DNA of 64,000 bases. Origin: Taxawa tesnikishii (nom. ined.) (lineage: Eukaryota > Ascomycota > Dothideomycetes > Dothideales). The first letter of the stretch is position 1, and every line of letters begins with the position of its first letter. The stretch covers positions 186,001 to 250,000 of the forward strand of contig JAPDRO010000025.1 of assembly GCA_030247885.1 (NCBI GenBank). Direction: 5' to 3'. A model generated the notes under the pieces. That model did no database searches. It worked only from the letters and a program-made list of their open reading frames with translations, and was not told the origin of the DNA. The position numbers were made by a program, and so were the translations under genes. Of this stretch, positions 10,939-21,387 are shown piece by piece.

Positions 10939-13053
10939 ATGGCACGTCTTAAAAGGTTCAAATACTCGCGGCTAAGAGATCAGAGCAACATCAGGGTTAT
11001 CAAGCTTCTCCCTGGTAGGAGAGACGATGTGGTTGTGTGCTCAATGTTCGAACTGCAGGCCGGCCAGACGAAAGCGTACGAAGCCTTATCTTACTGCTGG
11101 GGCAAACCGGATCGTCTTGTCGATATCGTCTGCAATGGACGCAGGATGAAGGTGACACCTAATCTCCGCGCAGCGCTGCAGAACCTACGCAAGGACGACT
11201 CCAATAGAATGCTATGGGTTGACGCGATGTGTATCAACCAAGACGACGTGGCGGAAAAGTCAGTGCAAGTCCAGCGGATGAAGGAAACCTACTCCGACGC
11301 GGAGCATGTGATTGTGTGGTTGGGCGAAGCGATGGAAGACAGCGACGAGATTATGGATCTGATCGCGGCCATTGAAGCGACGCCTATGGTTGCAGAATTC
11401 GCTCACTACATGAAGGACGGTCGCCAAGACCTCAGATGGCGAGGGACGCCCCGTTTCAGTCTTCCGCTGCTCCCGTTAGAAAACGATTCGCCCTTACACA
11501 TTGCTTTGGAACGATTCCTGCAGCGACATTGGTTCTTCAGGATCTGGGTGCAACAAGAAGCCGCTGTGAACAAGAATACCAGCGTCGTTTGTGGTCAGAA
11601 GACATGTTCTTGGGACCAGCTATACGGCCTCTCGTGGTCTTGCGATTACGACTGGCATACCCGGGGTCTCACTTTGAGCAGAAAAGCATGGACGGCTTGC
11701 GATTCGATTGATGAGATCCAGAAGAATAGATTTGTCTGTTGCGGCGACTTGCATCCTCCCCGGCTACTCCAACTGCTATCGATGACCTCTGGGTGCCAGT
11801 GTGAACGGCCAGGCGATAAGATCTTTGCCCTACTCGGACTGATAGCGCAGAAGGATATAGATAAATACGCCCCCATTCCAGACTATTCCATTGCACCACA
11901 GACGTTGTTTTCCAATCTTGCCATACGTTATTTAGAAATGGGTAATACCTCTTTTCTGGAAAACGCTGGACGGTACAGACACGAACTCCCAGATCTTCCA
12001 TCGTGGGTTCCCGATTGGAGCTGGAGTGCAAGAATAGACAGATGGACTTCCTTTAAAAAGTTTCCCTTCAAAAGCGATGGGAGAGTCCGGATGAATCGGC
12101 TTGGTCACATTTACATAACGACGGGAGTTCTGATCGACAGACTAGCTTTTGTCAGTGGGGTCACCAAAGAGGCCTACTGGGTACAGACGCAGTTCTCTTT
12201 GCATGCTTGTCAAACCCTGCTGTCCTTCCTGGATAGGTGTATTACCGCGGCGGCAAGCTCTACTATATACGGAGACCAACGAGATCGGGCTTTTCTGGCT
12301 TCGCTATCGGACCAGCACTCCGCGCTATGGGACCTTATTGGAGATTCTCGAGGAAGTCATATACTCAAGTCATTACGAGATTGGCTTTCCAGAGAATCAC
12401 CTGTAGTACCGTTGTCCAGTTCTGACCATGACCTGGACCCTGGTACTCTCGTTGTAAAATTGGAGAGCGCAAGGATTTTCGACTCGCGGCAGTTTGGTGT
12501 TACTGAGAGAGGCCGATTCTGCCTTCTTCCTCCCCAGGCGCGCTTGAATCAATCCATCGCCATCATCACGGATTCGGTGTATCCGCTAGTGATTGCTCCT
12601 CACGGGAAGTATCATGAGATAATAGGTCCGTGCTATGTTCAGGGGATAATGGATGGGGAGCTGTTCGGCCAGGACGAAGTGATCCGAGGTCTTACGCAGG
12701 AGCATCGCAGAAGAGAGCGTTGCGCAAATGGGGACTATTCTGGAGAAGACACGAAATTGCCTTTTCCACCTGGTTGGAGTGTGAGCAGCCGCACCAGCGA
12801 GTCAGGCTGGCAATTTTTCGAGCACCTGGGCCTTGGGATTGATACATGGCAAGATCCGCGGTTTCCGCACTCCGAAACCGGACCTTGCCCGAGAGGTTGG
12901 CGAGCCGGTAGATGCAGTCGTACGGACAGACCGTTAGGCCGAAGAGTCTACTTCATTAACGAGGAAACTGGTGATACGACTTGGGACGATCCATGCCTTG
13001 TAGACGACCCTCCCGAATTCCCTCCCGAATTCCCTGGCTTTTACTTCATCTAG
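10939..13053 (+). CDS. HET-domain protein with two C-terminal WW domains
   Basis: A 704-residue intronless protein. The HET (heterokaryon incompatibility) domain starts at about residue 47 with YEALSYCWG, then LWVDAMCINQDD and QVQRMKETYSDAEHVIVWLG, the three classic blocks. The middle has the usual CxRPGDKIFALLGL-like segment and LPSWVPDWSW. The end is unusual. At about residues 605-641 the sequence reads PPGWSVSS...FFEHLG...TWQDPR, and at about 650-685 PRGWRAG...VYFINEETGDTTWDDP. Both match the WW fold: first Trp, aromatic pair, then Trp and Pro; the second is the better match. The frame is open upstream of 10939 without an ATG, so the ATG at 10939 is the start. Known role of the HET family: non-self recognition and cell death. 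WW domains bind proline-rich partners, which here are unknown. HET call sure, WW call fairly sure. Confidence 0.92.
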   Translation: MARLKRFKYSRLRDQSNIRVIKLLPGRRDDVVVCSMFELQAGQTKAYEALSYCWGKPDRLVDIVCNGRRMKVTPNLRAALQNLRKDDSNRMLWVDAMCINQDDVAEKSVQVQRMKETYSDAEHVIVWLGEAMEDSDEIMDLIAAIEATPMVAEFAHYMKDGRQDLRWRGTPRFSLPLLPLENDSPLHIALERFLQRHWFFRIWVQQEAAVNKNTSVVCGQKTCSWDQLYGLSWSCDYDWHTRGLTLSRKAWTACDSIDEIQKNRFVCCGDLHPPRLLQLLSMTSGCQCERPGDKIFALLGLIAQKDIDKYAPIPDYSIAPQTLFSNLAIRYLEMGNTSFLENAGRYRHELPDLPSWVPDWSWSARIDRWTSFKKFPFKSDGRVRMNRLGHIYITTGVLIDRLAFVSGVTKEAYWVQTQFSLHACQTLLSFLDRCITAAASSTIYGDQRDRAFLASLSDQHSALWDLIGDSRGSHILKSLRDWLSRESPVVPLSSSDHDLDPGTLVVKLESARIFDSRQFGVTERGRFCLLPPQARLNQSIAIITDSVYPLVIAPHGKYHEIIGPCYVQGIMDGELFGQDEVIRGLTQEHRRRERCANGDYSGEDTKLPFPPGWSVSSRTSESGWQFFEHLGLGIDTWQDPRFPHSETGPCPRGWRAGRCSRTDRPLGRRVYFINEETGDTTWDDPCLVDDPPEFPPEFPGFYFI

Positions 13054-13067
13054 CTACATAAACCTGT

Positions 13068-13201
13068 CAGAGTTGGCAATGACTGAACATTCAATTAGTT
13101 TCATTCACTACGTTCAGTGCTGAATAGCTGAATATTCGGTGCTGAATATTCAGCAATCTCACTGGATACTACTGATGAGTGCTCAGTCATTGCCAACCCT
13201 G
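13068..13201. mobile_element. Non-autonomous hAT-type MITE, 134 bases
   Basis: Terminal inverted repeats of about 26 bases: left CAGAGTTGGCAATGACTGAA at 13068 onward, right the reverse complement CAGGGTTGGCAATGACTGAG ending at 13201, about three mismatches over 26. The 8 bases outside each end are AAACCTGT and CAACCTGA (6 of 8 equal), as expected for an 8-base target duplication of a hAT element that has drifted a little. The CAGRG terminus also fits hAT. The interior has no coding capacity and contains a perfect 16-base palindrome TGCTGAATATTCAGCA at 13140-13155. It lies just after the stop codon of the HET-WW gene. Confidence 0.85.
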
Positions 13202-13582
13202 CAACCTGAACACAACATGAGTTCGGTGTGTGGGAAATCCTCGTAGGGCTTCAATTAAAACCAAGACTGGGCAGTTCTCTTTGCAGTCGATGGAAACCTT
13301 CGTCTCTACACGATCCTAGAAGGAGCCTGGCGACATACCTCTCGTCCGTTGTGAGTGCCTAGTAGCTCGATGGGCTGAACATGCAATGTCCTAGGGCTTG
13401 ATCTGGCGGACATTGCGTCATACAGGTTCAGTATCTTGGCTTAGGAATCTCCATTCCCTTCTGCCAAAGTTGACAAAGGAAGGACCAGTTTGTGGAGTGA
13501 TTCATAGATGTCTCCAGCTTTCTCGACCTGAAGAAGGAAGGTTGCAAACTTGAGCCGTTCATGGAGTCGTTTTTGCAGCACT
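13202..13582. other. Intergenic, no gene seen
   Basis: Short stretch between the MITE and the 3' end of the GMC oxidoreductase gene. Nothing recognised. Confidence 0.6.
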
Positions 13583-15546
13583 TCAGGACAGATCTTGGAG
13601 GACAGGAACACATGAATGCAGATACGACCGGAGCATGGCCGGCCGAAAGGAATCGCCTTGGACTCTAAGCACTCGAAAGCAAGTCGGAATGGGTTTCGGA
13701 ATCACCTTAATTCCCCAGTCCTCCCTGATCGTCCTCGCCGCCTTCTCCGCGATACCATACAAACTCGAGCTCAAGTGCGCGCTCAGCTGTATCGGCAACA
13801 CAGATGCATCGACCGCACGCACATTGCCGAGCCCGTATACGCGCAGCCTGCTATCCACAGCCCCTCCCATATCTCCCTCCATCATGCTCAGCGTGCCGAT
13901 TGGATGCCAGACTGATGTGAACGTCTTCCTGACCCAGCTCTCCCAGTCGGCCTGTGTGGCATTTTCAGCAAGCGTGGACAGCCCTGGGCTCTTTTCAGTG
14001 GTGACGAGAAAAGACAGCGGCTGAGTCTGGTAGACATCCCGCGCCTGCATCGTGCCCGCCGTTTGAAGGATCAGATCGAGAGGGTGGCGGAAGTACGCCG
14101 GCTCGACGGTCGGATGCGTCCACGAGGAGTTCGAAGTGACATGTACGGTGCCTCGAGCGAGCACGATCAGGTTCCAAATGTCGACGCCCACTTCTCCAAT
14201 ATTGGGCGAGAGGGTGAAAAAGACCTCCACAGCAGCCGCACTTTGGTTGAACAGGTTGTCAACTTGCTGCCTTAGGGTATTGAGAGTTGCATTAGCGTTA
14301 ACCACATGTCCAGCTGCTGCGAGCGAAGCGGCATATGCAGGCAGACCGTGCATCACCTCTGCGTACACCGCAGAAGCATTATTTTTAGCAGTTGATGGAC
14401 GTTAGGGTAGACGATGGCGCTCGATGGACCGGTCCCATTGAAGTTGGTATTCTTGGGTACGTAGGTGAGGTGGGTCTTAACCTGTTCTTGCAGGTTCTTG
14501 CCTACCGAACGCAAGGCCTTGACGAGTGGAACACCGGCTCTTTCAAGCACAGTCGGGTCACCGACACCAGATAGCTCGAGGATTTGAGGGCTCTGCATAG
14601 AGCCTGCCGCAAGGAGTACCTCTCGCCTTGCTTTTGCACGGAAGACCTCGCCGTCCCGGGAGGCTTGGAACTCAACGCCATCGGCAGCGATCTCCGTGCT
14701 GTTTCTCCACCTTATCCGTGTAACACGGTGACCCGTAAGGACGACCAGGTTGCTTCTGGCCTCTGGAGCACCCTGTATGTATGCTGTGTAAGAAGATGAT
14801 CGATTCTGTTGCTGGTCGGGATGGAGCATGTCCGGAACCATGGTGGCACCGTTGACCAGACCGGATGCGGCATCACTGTTGATACGCAGACCCTCCCAAA
14901 CAAGCTGGGATGCGTTCAGTACTGGGAGTTGGATGTTGCCGAACATGCCCGGCGGGAAAGAGACTTGCACGGAACCATTATAACCGTGAGCTTCGGGCTC
15001 GAAGCGTGCGCCTTTGGCAATTTGCGCCGATGTGGGTGGGTGGAAGCACTCTGCCATTAACATATGGGGATTCAATCCTTCCCAGCCCCATGAATCATCT
15101 CCGCTAAGTGATGGGAGCAAGTCATATTGAGTCTTGGCGCCTTTGGTCCAGCTACCGCCGTTGATACTGGAAGAACCACCTAGGGTCTTGCCCGCAACCA
15201 TGGGCAAGGTTTCGTTGTTCCTCCATGGAATCGGCGTTGAAGTGATGTTGTAGTCTAGATCTGTTTGGAAGGCCTGACCGTAGGCTCGCACGTCGTAGAC
15301 ACGTGGATCGTCCGAATCGTTTTGCCCGCCTTCGATGACGAGTACACTGATGTTTCGATCCTCGCTCAAGCGGCCGGCGACGGTGAGACCGGTAAGACCG
15401 CCTCCAGCCACGATGTAGTCAAATGTCCTATCTCTGACGCTGGAGACATCTGAGGTGAGACTGCGTTTGACATTTGCAGGCGCCGAGAGTACTGGAGCGA
15501 CGAGTGACACGGCCGCTATTGCGGTGAGCTGAATGCGTGTCCTCAT
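13583..15546 (-). CDS. Secreted GMC oxidoreductase (glucose oxidase-like), apparent frameshift
   Basis: FAD-dependent alcohol/sugar oxidase, likely secreted. The ATG at 15546 gives a signal peptide (MRTRIQLTAIAAVSLVAPVLSA). The FAD-binding site is YIVAGGGLTGLTVAGRLSE, followed by the GMC signatures GKTLGGSSSINGG and AAGSMQSPQILELSGVG. The C-terminal half has WHPIGTLSMM and the active-site region SAHLSSSLYGIAEKAA. The two halves lie in different frames. They join at a five-base T run (14382-14386, A on the coding strand), where one more base restores VHQLLKNNASAVYAEVMHG. The last 40 or so residues after REDW are not family-like; one more base in the run 13713-13716 would end the protein at 13707 as DWGN, giving about 613 residues, the usual length. 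So one clear and one possible base loss. Substrate unproven. Confidence 0.88.
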
Positions 15547-16207
15547 GGATGAATGCAACAACGTGTATGAAATTGGTTGCCAAACAACAGAAGAGCGATG
15601 CTTTCGAACCAAGATCGGCTTGCTGTCATGGCCATGTCATTTATGTGCAACCACGTTACACCAGACAATGAAACACGCCAAGACGACAAAGCTCAGCAGC
15701 GAGTTTGTTGCCCACATCGCACGTCGTCTTGCAGATACGTGATTTCTGTTGAAGAACAGTAGCCCTTGGCTGCACGCATACCATGGACGCTAATCCCAAA
15801 ACAGCGGATACCACAAGCGTCGGCCGAAACATCAAGGCCAATGGAGGACGTGGTCGATAGAACGTGAAGGGGACGCCAACCGCTGAGCTGTTGTGGTGGA
15901 GTTCGGCATGAGGTCACGTCCGCCCACCCATCGTAGCCTGTAGGTGTCACAAAGAGTGGACAGACGCGGGGCTGGAAGAAAGAAGAGCACGCATTGCCTT
16001 TCCAACGAGATGGAGAACGCGCGGTGTGTGATGGATGGGAGAGAACAAGAAGCTGACCCAAGAGCCGCTTGTCTTGGCATCCGTCTCACTCTCGTAACAC
16101 TACCAGCAGTCGAACATCACTTCAACAAGGAGTGGAAAGAAGAGATCGTATACGGAAGTGTCATACAGCCGTTTCTCGTGAGAAATGTCTTGCACTCTCC
16201 GGGAGCC
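15547..16207. other. Intergenic, no gene seen
   Basis: 5' region of the GMC gene and 3' flank of the four-span protein gene. Short frames only. Confidence 0.55.
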
Positions 16208-17226
16208 TTACAAGGCAAAAACACTAGGCAGACCACCATTGCCCTTGGAGGCTGCCAGCGAGACCTGAGCATCCTCGCTCATCCCTGTCAGTCTCTTCTC
16301 CCTCGCCAGCAACGGACTACCAGCTTCAGAGTTCTCTCCATCCTTCTCCGCCTGCTTACCATCACGCCTATTCACCGCCGTCGTAACGAGGATCCCCAGC
16401 GTCTCAAGAGCACATTGAGCAATGGCCAGAACCCACGCCACCGTCTGCCAGAAAAAACATCAGCACGCGTGCAGCTCGAAGCCCAGAGAAACGTTGCGGG
16501 CACAAACTCACATCAGCAGCACAATTGAATCCCGCCATATTCACATGTCCCATCTCCGCCCCCTGCGCGCTGCAAGTCCAGCCCCAGAGATCGTGCCCGC
16601 CGCCCGCATCGAAGGAGCTGCGACACGCCGTCGCGCCAATCACGTACGCTACCCCTTCACCCCGGCGATCGCGTACGAGATGTCCGTCCCGACCCTCTCG
16701 ACCCGCGCCGCTGCGCGCTTGCCCGGAGCGCAGTAGAGCGCTGCGAGGCAGACGTCGAGCGCGAGCGCCAGCAGTGCGATCACCATGAGCATGACGGTGG
16801 GCGAGAGCGTAGGCTGCGTCGGCCACGCGTCGGAAACGTGTCTCGTACGCGTGTAGGTGACGTACGTGGCCAGCTGGAGCGAGGCGATCGCGACGGAGAG
16901 GAGGGACGTCAGAACGTGGTGGCCCAGGCGCACGAGCGCGAGCTTCGACACCCTTCGTCGCTGCGTCTGTGGCGGCGGAGAATCGGGTTCGGTGGAAAGG
17001 TCGGGCGACGCGGGATCCGATGCAGCAGGCGAGTAGTGGTGGAGGGAGCTTTGTCTCCTGTTCTGCTTCGCTTTGTTGCTGTTGTCTCGGAAGGCGAAGC
17101 AGGCGGCTGCGAAAGTCCTGTTCACGGGGAGAAGACTTCGGTGGTGGTGACTTGGGGCTGCTTTTTCGATTGCCCGGCGGCGGTGATGTCGTTGCCAGTG
17201 TATGCCATGCCGTCTCCTGTATCCAT
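16208..17226 (-). CDS. Four-span membrane protein (MARVEL-like), two apparent one-base losses
   Basis: Unknown-function fungal tetraspan protein. Begins MDTGDGMAYTG at 17226 with a hydrophilic, Ser/Pro-rich cytoplasmic N terminus of about 85 residues. Four membrane segments follow: near HHVLTSLLSVAIASLQLATYV, PTVMLMVIALLALALDV, YAIAGVKGVAYVIGATA and VAWVLAIAQCALETLGILV. The loop before the fourth span has two Cys (ATACRSSFDAGGGHDLWGWTC) and FNCAAD. The tail is hydrophilic. Exons are 17226-16512 and 16444-16208 (gtgagt donor, ctggcag acceptor). The frame is broken at the runs 17126-17129 and 16652-16655. One base added at each gives 317 residues with perfect phase. Overall layout resembles MARVEL proteins, but I see no decisive motif. 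Confidence 0.75.
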
Positions 17227-18047
17227 TGATGGCTTCGGGAACACTGTGCTCATCGCGGTGTTGGGATTCAAATGCGAGTATACAAAATCCAACTCAAGGG
17301 ATTATCTATTGCTTGCGCAGAGGAGCATGTCCGTACTTCCGCCTCAGCTCGACGAGACGGCGCAGCTATATCACCTATCTGCGGGCCGTCGCATGCCATG
17401 CACACCACACACACCCTACCTATCTACCTCCATCATCGCCACACAACTAGCTCGCCACATACGGACCCTGCGGGTGGACTTCATGTGTGCTGTGGGATGG
17501 AGACGATGCCGTGGAAAGGCTCAATTGAGGATAGTAAAACAGTGGCCTGACAGGTCTTGCATGCAAAGGAAATTCTGCGTCTGCCGCAAGCGGTATGATA
17601 TCTCCAGGGCTGGAAGCGAAGCTGCATGCAGCTCGCTCGGGAGGCTGGCTGAACATGCAGCCCGTTCGGGGGTGTCAGGAGGACGCCACGCTGAACTTCT
17701 ACCAATTGGGATCGACACATTTGTCGCGCGATCCCATCACGAGGTATACATTTGCTTTTTACACTCGGGGCATGATCAGGATTGGGAATGTTTTGCTGCT
17801 GCGCAAGCGCAAGCGAGGATGTTGTTGTGCGCTGTTACGACCTATGTACAGCTGCGAACCATGCAAAAGGCGCCTAACTCCAAACCCGACCAGCGGATAC
17901 ACCCAAGAAAAGGAAGAGCTGAGTGAACACCCATGCGGGTAGTCTCAATGATTCTGCCGGCGTTTCGGCATCCACTTACCTGACGCCCACACAACCCGAG
18001 AGCAGGTTCTGTTGACTATACTGTACCCTGGTCAAATCTGTATGACA
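17227..18047. other. Intergenic, no gene seen
   Basis: Upstream region of the four-span protein gene and 3' flank of the acidic orphan. A long plus-strand open frame crosses here from 16838 to 17926; I reject it as a shadow of the real minus-strand gene. Confidence 0.55.
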
Positions 18048-18665
18048 TTACGGCGACATGTCTCCAGCTACCAGAAGGTGCGCTGGATCAGAGTTCGAGT
18101 GGCTCTCGCAGCGGTAAAGAGGCGCCCACTCTTCCTCGGACAGAAGATCGGCGTCGATCTCTTCCATCCACTCCGGATCCTCTGCCAGCCTCTCCTGGGC
18201 ACGTTCCATCGAGTCTGGATCTTCTACCAGCACGTAAGGGTCATCCTCTGCGTACGGTTCGCTCTCCGTCCCGTACGGCTCACTCTCCATCCAACTGAAG
18301 ACCCAGACTGACTCCCCATCGCCTGACTCCTCTTCTGGCTTGCTGGTATCCACGAACCCCTCACCGGTGTAGTCAGCGTAGCGACCGGGAGCATACTCTG
18401 GATGACCGCGCCTGAACTTCCGCCAGTTGCGGTACCGCGACTCAGGGCGATGACCATGGTCCACGAAACGGACCTGCCGCTCTCGGGGCTCAGCCCCGTC
18501 AGCGTCCCGGCCTTCGTCTGCTGGTGTAGCAGTCGTGGCTGGTGCCATGCTTGGGCCTTCCTGAAGGGCCAGAAGGTTGGTCTGAGCCAGTGAACCGTCT
18601 TGCTCGGTCACGAAACGCACGTTGATATGGAGGTTGTCCAAGCAGGTTTCGGAAGACGACTTCAT
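18048..18665 (-). CDS. Acidic protein of unknown function
   Basis: A 205-residue open frame starting MKSSSETCLDNLHINVRFV. The N-terminal 60 residues are mixed. The middle has RQVRFVDHGHRPESRYRNWRKF. The C-terminal half is strongly acidic with repeated ESEPYGTESEPYAEDDPYV and EEEWAPL segments. No domain, signal or membrane segment was recognised. An in-phase-minus-one frame directly upstream (MSATNPHAPRPP, starting near 18701) stops exactly at this ATG. Given the one-base losses elsewhere in the window, the true protein may start there. Intrinsically disordered in appearance. Confidence 0.5.
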   Translation of the reverse strand: MKSSSETCLDNLHINVRFVTEQDGSLAQTNLLALQEGPSMAPATTATPADEGRDADGAEPRERQVRFVDHGHRPESRYRNWRKFRRGHPEYAPGRYADYTGEGFVDTSKPEEESGDGESVWVFSWMESEPYGTESEPYAEDDPYVLVEDPDSMERAQERLAEDPEWMEEIDADLLSEEEWAPLYRCESHSNSDPAHLLVAGDMSP

Positions 18666-19261
18666 GGAGGTCTGGGGGCGTGAGGATTAGTCGCAGACAT
18701 TGTAACTGTCAGGATTTCGATGGGAACTGCTGATTGCTGGAATGCTAGGCAAGAACGCCCTTTTTCTTTCCTAGCACGAACAAAGAGATTGTCGAAGGCG
18801 TTGGAGATGAACAAAGACCTGTGCCCGGTGTGAAAGCGTCGTCGACTGCACACAGGTTGCCCGAGGACAAGACTATTGTCGAACAAGAGCATGATCGAGG
18901 AGACAGTGCATTGTCACCGTTTCGCGCTGTATTGTCTGAGATGAGACCGTTCTCGGTCGTGAAGATCAAGTCGTCGAGCACAGAGTCTAAGACATTGCCA
19001 TTGTATCAGCGCGCTTTCAACTCTCTTTGTCTTCGAGATTCACTGCTGCCGAGTTAACCCTCCCATGAATTAAGGTAGAAAAAAGAAGAAAACACATACA
19101 GGGCCCTCCTGAGCGTTCACCGCAGCCGTTCTGATGCACAGGCAGGTCTTGTCGGTTTAGTACTCTTTCCTCTTCAGGCTCACCCTCTCGTCCACTGTAA
19201 GCAGCACCCCGTCCTCTCGTATCTCCTACATATTTTCGGAATCGCACATCGGAAGATCAAG
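18666..19261. other. Divergent intergenic region
   Basis: Lies between the start codons of the acidic protein gene and the C2H2 gene and probably holds both promoters. No gene recognised. Confidence 0.55.
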
Positions 19262-20607
19262 ATGGACTCAGCGCCGAACAGTACTCCTCCGGCAGGCCGT
19301 ACTGGTAAAACGTACCGGGAGAGAAAGACGACCCCGTGCAGCTACTGTGGACGGCTCTTCGCGGGCAACTTCAACGTCGAGCAGCACATACGGGAGACAC
19401 ACACGGGGAGAGACCGTTCGAATGCCCGGTCGAAGGGTGCGACTCGGCCTTCCCTCGATTTTGGTCGCTGAAGAGACATGTACGCTCCCGGCACTCAGAA
19501 GTAGCAGCTGAATGGGAGGCCAGTCGGGTCAACCAAGCCGGGCCGCCTGACGGCTCAGACGACGTCACCGAGGACCTGGGTACCGACACAGAGGACGGGG
19601 AGTGTCGTAGTCCAAGCCCAGTCGCCGTGGACATGGCCATGGTGCCGTCGTTCCAAGGCTTGGATGAGGGTACCCGCTTCATCTGCATAGTGGGTTGTGA
19701 GGGTGTGTATGGCTCTTTGCAGCAACTATTCGAGCACATGCACATAGCACATGCCCTGCCAGTTTCCGTGGCCTGTGTGTGCAACTACTGCCGGCCGGCT
19801 GATGAGAGCTTGAACTTCCCAGACGAGCATTCGCACTTGCTCCAGGAGAATCTGGTCCTTGGTGAACTTAGCGCTGAGGAAGCTGCGTACTTCGATTTTG
19901 GCGGAACAGATGTTCATGAGCCGTCGAACAGGAGTTCCACACAAACAACCGGAAACGCCCTGGTGGAAGTCAGAAGCATGGATATCGCGGATATGCGCAA
20001 CAACGTCTGTTACAGTGCGTTCGAAAACGGCGAGAGCGCCGAGGGTGCTGCGCAGCTTGGACTCGAGCATAACCGCCCCTCGACCAGCGGCCAAGACCTT
20101 GTCGTCAGCGATGCGTTCCCAGAACTTGCTCGCTCAGCAGGGATGGCACCATCCGAAGACTCTGGCTATTTTTCGGATTCAATGACGGTCGACCAACACG
20201 AGCGGCTCTTCGCAGCCGACAACCAGCAGCCTGGCATCGCTCAGGTCTTCTCGACACCTGAGCAGATTCCGCAAGCCATGTTGTTCCGAGGACTGACGCC
20301 TGTGGAAGCTCCTGCAACTCCTACGGAAGTGGAGCTACATTCAGTGCAGATGACGCATGGTGAGGGTCTGAGCCTTGCCAGTGAGGACCAAGATGCTGAC
20401 AAAACCACCGTATCGACAACTGGAATGACTTACAGTCTAACCGGTATGGAAGAGCGGACGGATACTGAGATGGCCGAAACCGGCATGACAATGGATCTTC
20501 AGCTCTTCCAACAAATGAATGAGTGGTGGGATGAGTATCTGGCGACGCAAGACCCCAACGCCCACCAGAACTTCGAGCAGCCGAAGTGGGTGAGTGACAA
20601 CGCGTGA
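19262..20607 (+). CDS. C2H2 zinc-finger protein, apparent frameshift between the fingers
   Basis: Putative DNA-binding regulator. The first finger (about residues 25-46) reads CSYCGRLFAGNFNVEQHIRETH. The linker is TGERPF, the classic inter-finger linker. The second finger is CPVEGCDSAFPRFWSLKRHVRSRH. The linker crosses an apparent one-base loss in the four-G run 19405-19408: finger 1 is in the frame opened by the ATG at 19262 and finger 2 in the frame ending at 20607. With one added G the protein has 448 residues. After the fingers it is acidic and disordered, with a possible third, degenerate CxxxC...HxxxH element (FICIVGCEGVY...FEHMHIAH) at about residues 140-160 and a Glu-rich end. No intron. 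Target genes unknown. Confidence 0.82.
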
Positions 20608-21387
20608 TCTGGAGCGAGACGCTGCCTGAGTATGCTTTCGCCGGAAAATCTTGGACGAGTTGTGCCTGGCTTCATTATAGGGGTTCGAGAGCGATGTACT
20701 ACGGCGCTCGTGCTTGACCACGAACAAGAGATGAGCTTGATGGGATGAGCTGATCTGAGTGGAACCTTTAAGCTAAGCAGTGCATCTACAAAATGATCAG
20801 ATGACCAGATGTGGATATGGGACAGATAGGCGCAGGTGGTTTTCGTAGCTCCCCGAACGGATATGTGGTGCAGGTCTCCTGACAAGAAACACGAAAATCA
20901 AGGCGTCTTCATCACTGTGACCCGTCTCAGAGTAAGTGATATAGTGACTTGTATTAATTATCAAGGATGAGTGTACGAAACGGTGATGGAGGTCGAGGGC
21001 AGAGTCGTCTGTCGCATCGCGTCGCGTCTCTCGGTCCGCTGCCGAGAGCACGGAGAACGCACAGACCCTAACACGCTAAACCCCAGGTTTACCAATCCTG
21101 CGGGATCAACCTGCGTCAGAATGAAGTGAATATTGCGCGAAAGGGAAGCTGCGCTTTGCAACACAACAACAGGTGTTGGTCGTAACCCCTGTTCCAAGTC
21201 CCAAGCCTCAAGCCGCATGATGCCAGTCTTCCGTAACCCTGCCGTCTGTACGACAGGTAACGTGTGCCAGCGAATGAACGTAGACCCATTATAAGCTCTC
21301 GCTTTTCGCTTTTCCCTCGTCATCTCCTTCTATACTTTTTCCCTTCAACCTCCCACCCCAAATCCCCCTGCTGCACCACCCGTCACC
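20608..21387. other. Intergenic, no gene seen
   Basis: 3' flank of the C2H2 gene and promoter side of the hemerythrin gene. Pyrimidine-rich just before the hemerythrin start, as common for fungal promoters. Confidence 0.55.

Noticed and set aside
16838-17926. Long plus-strand open frame of 362 codons
   Set aside because: It is antisense to the four-span protein, which has membrane segments, a proper intron and family-like codon use. The plus frame is Arg-rich without any domain.
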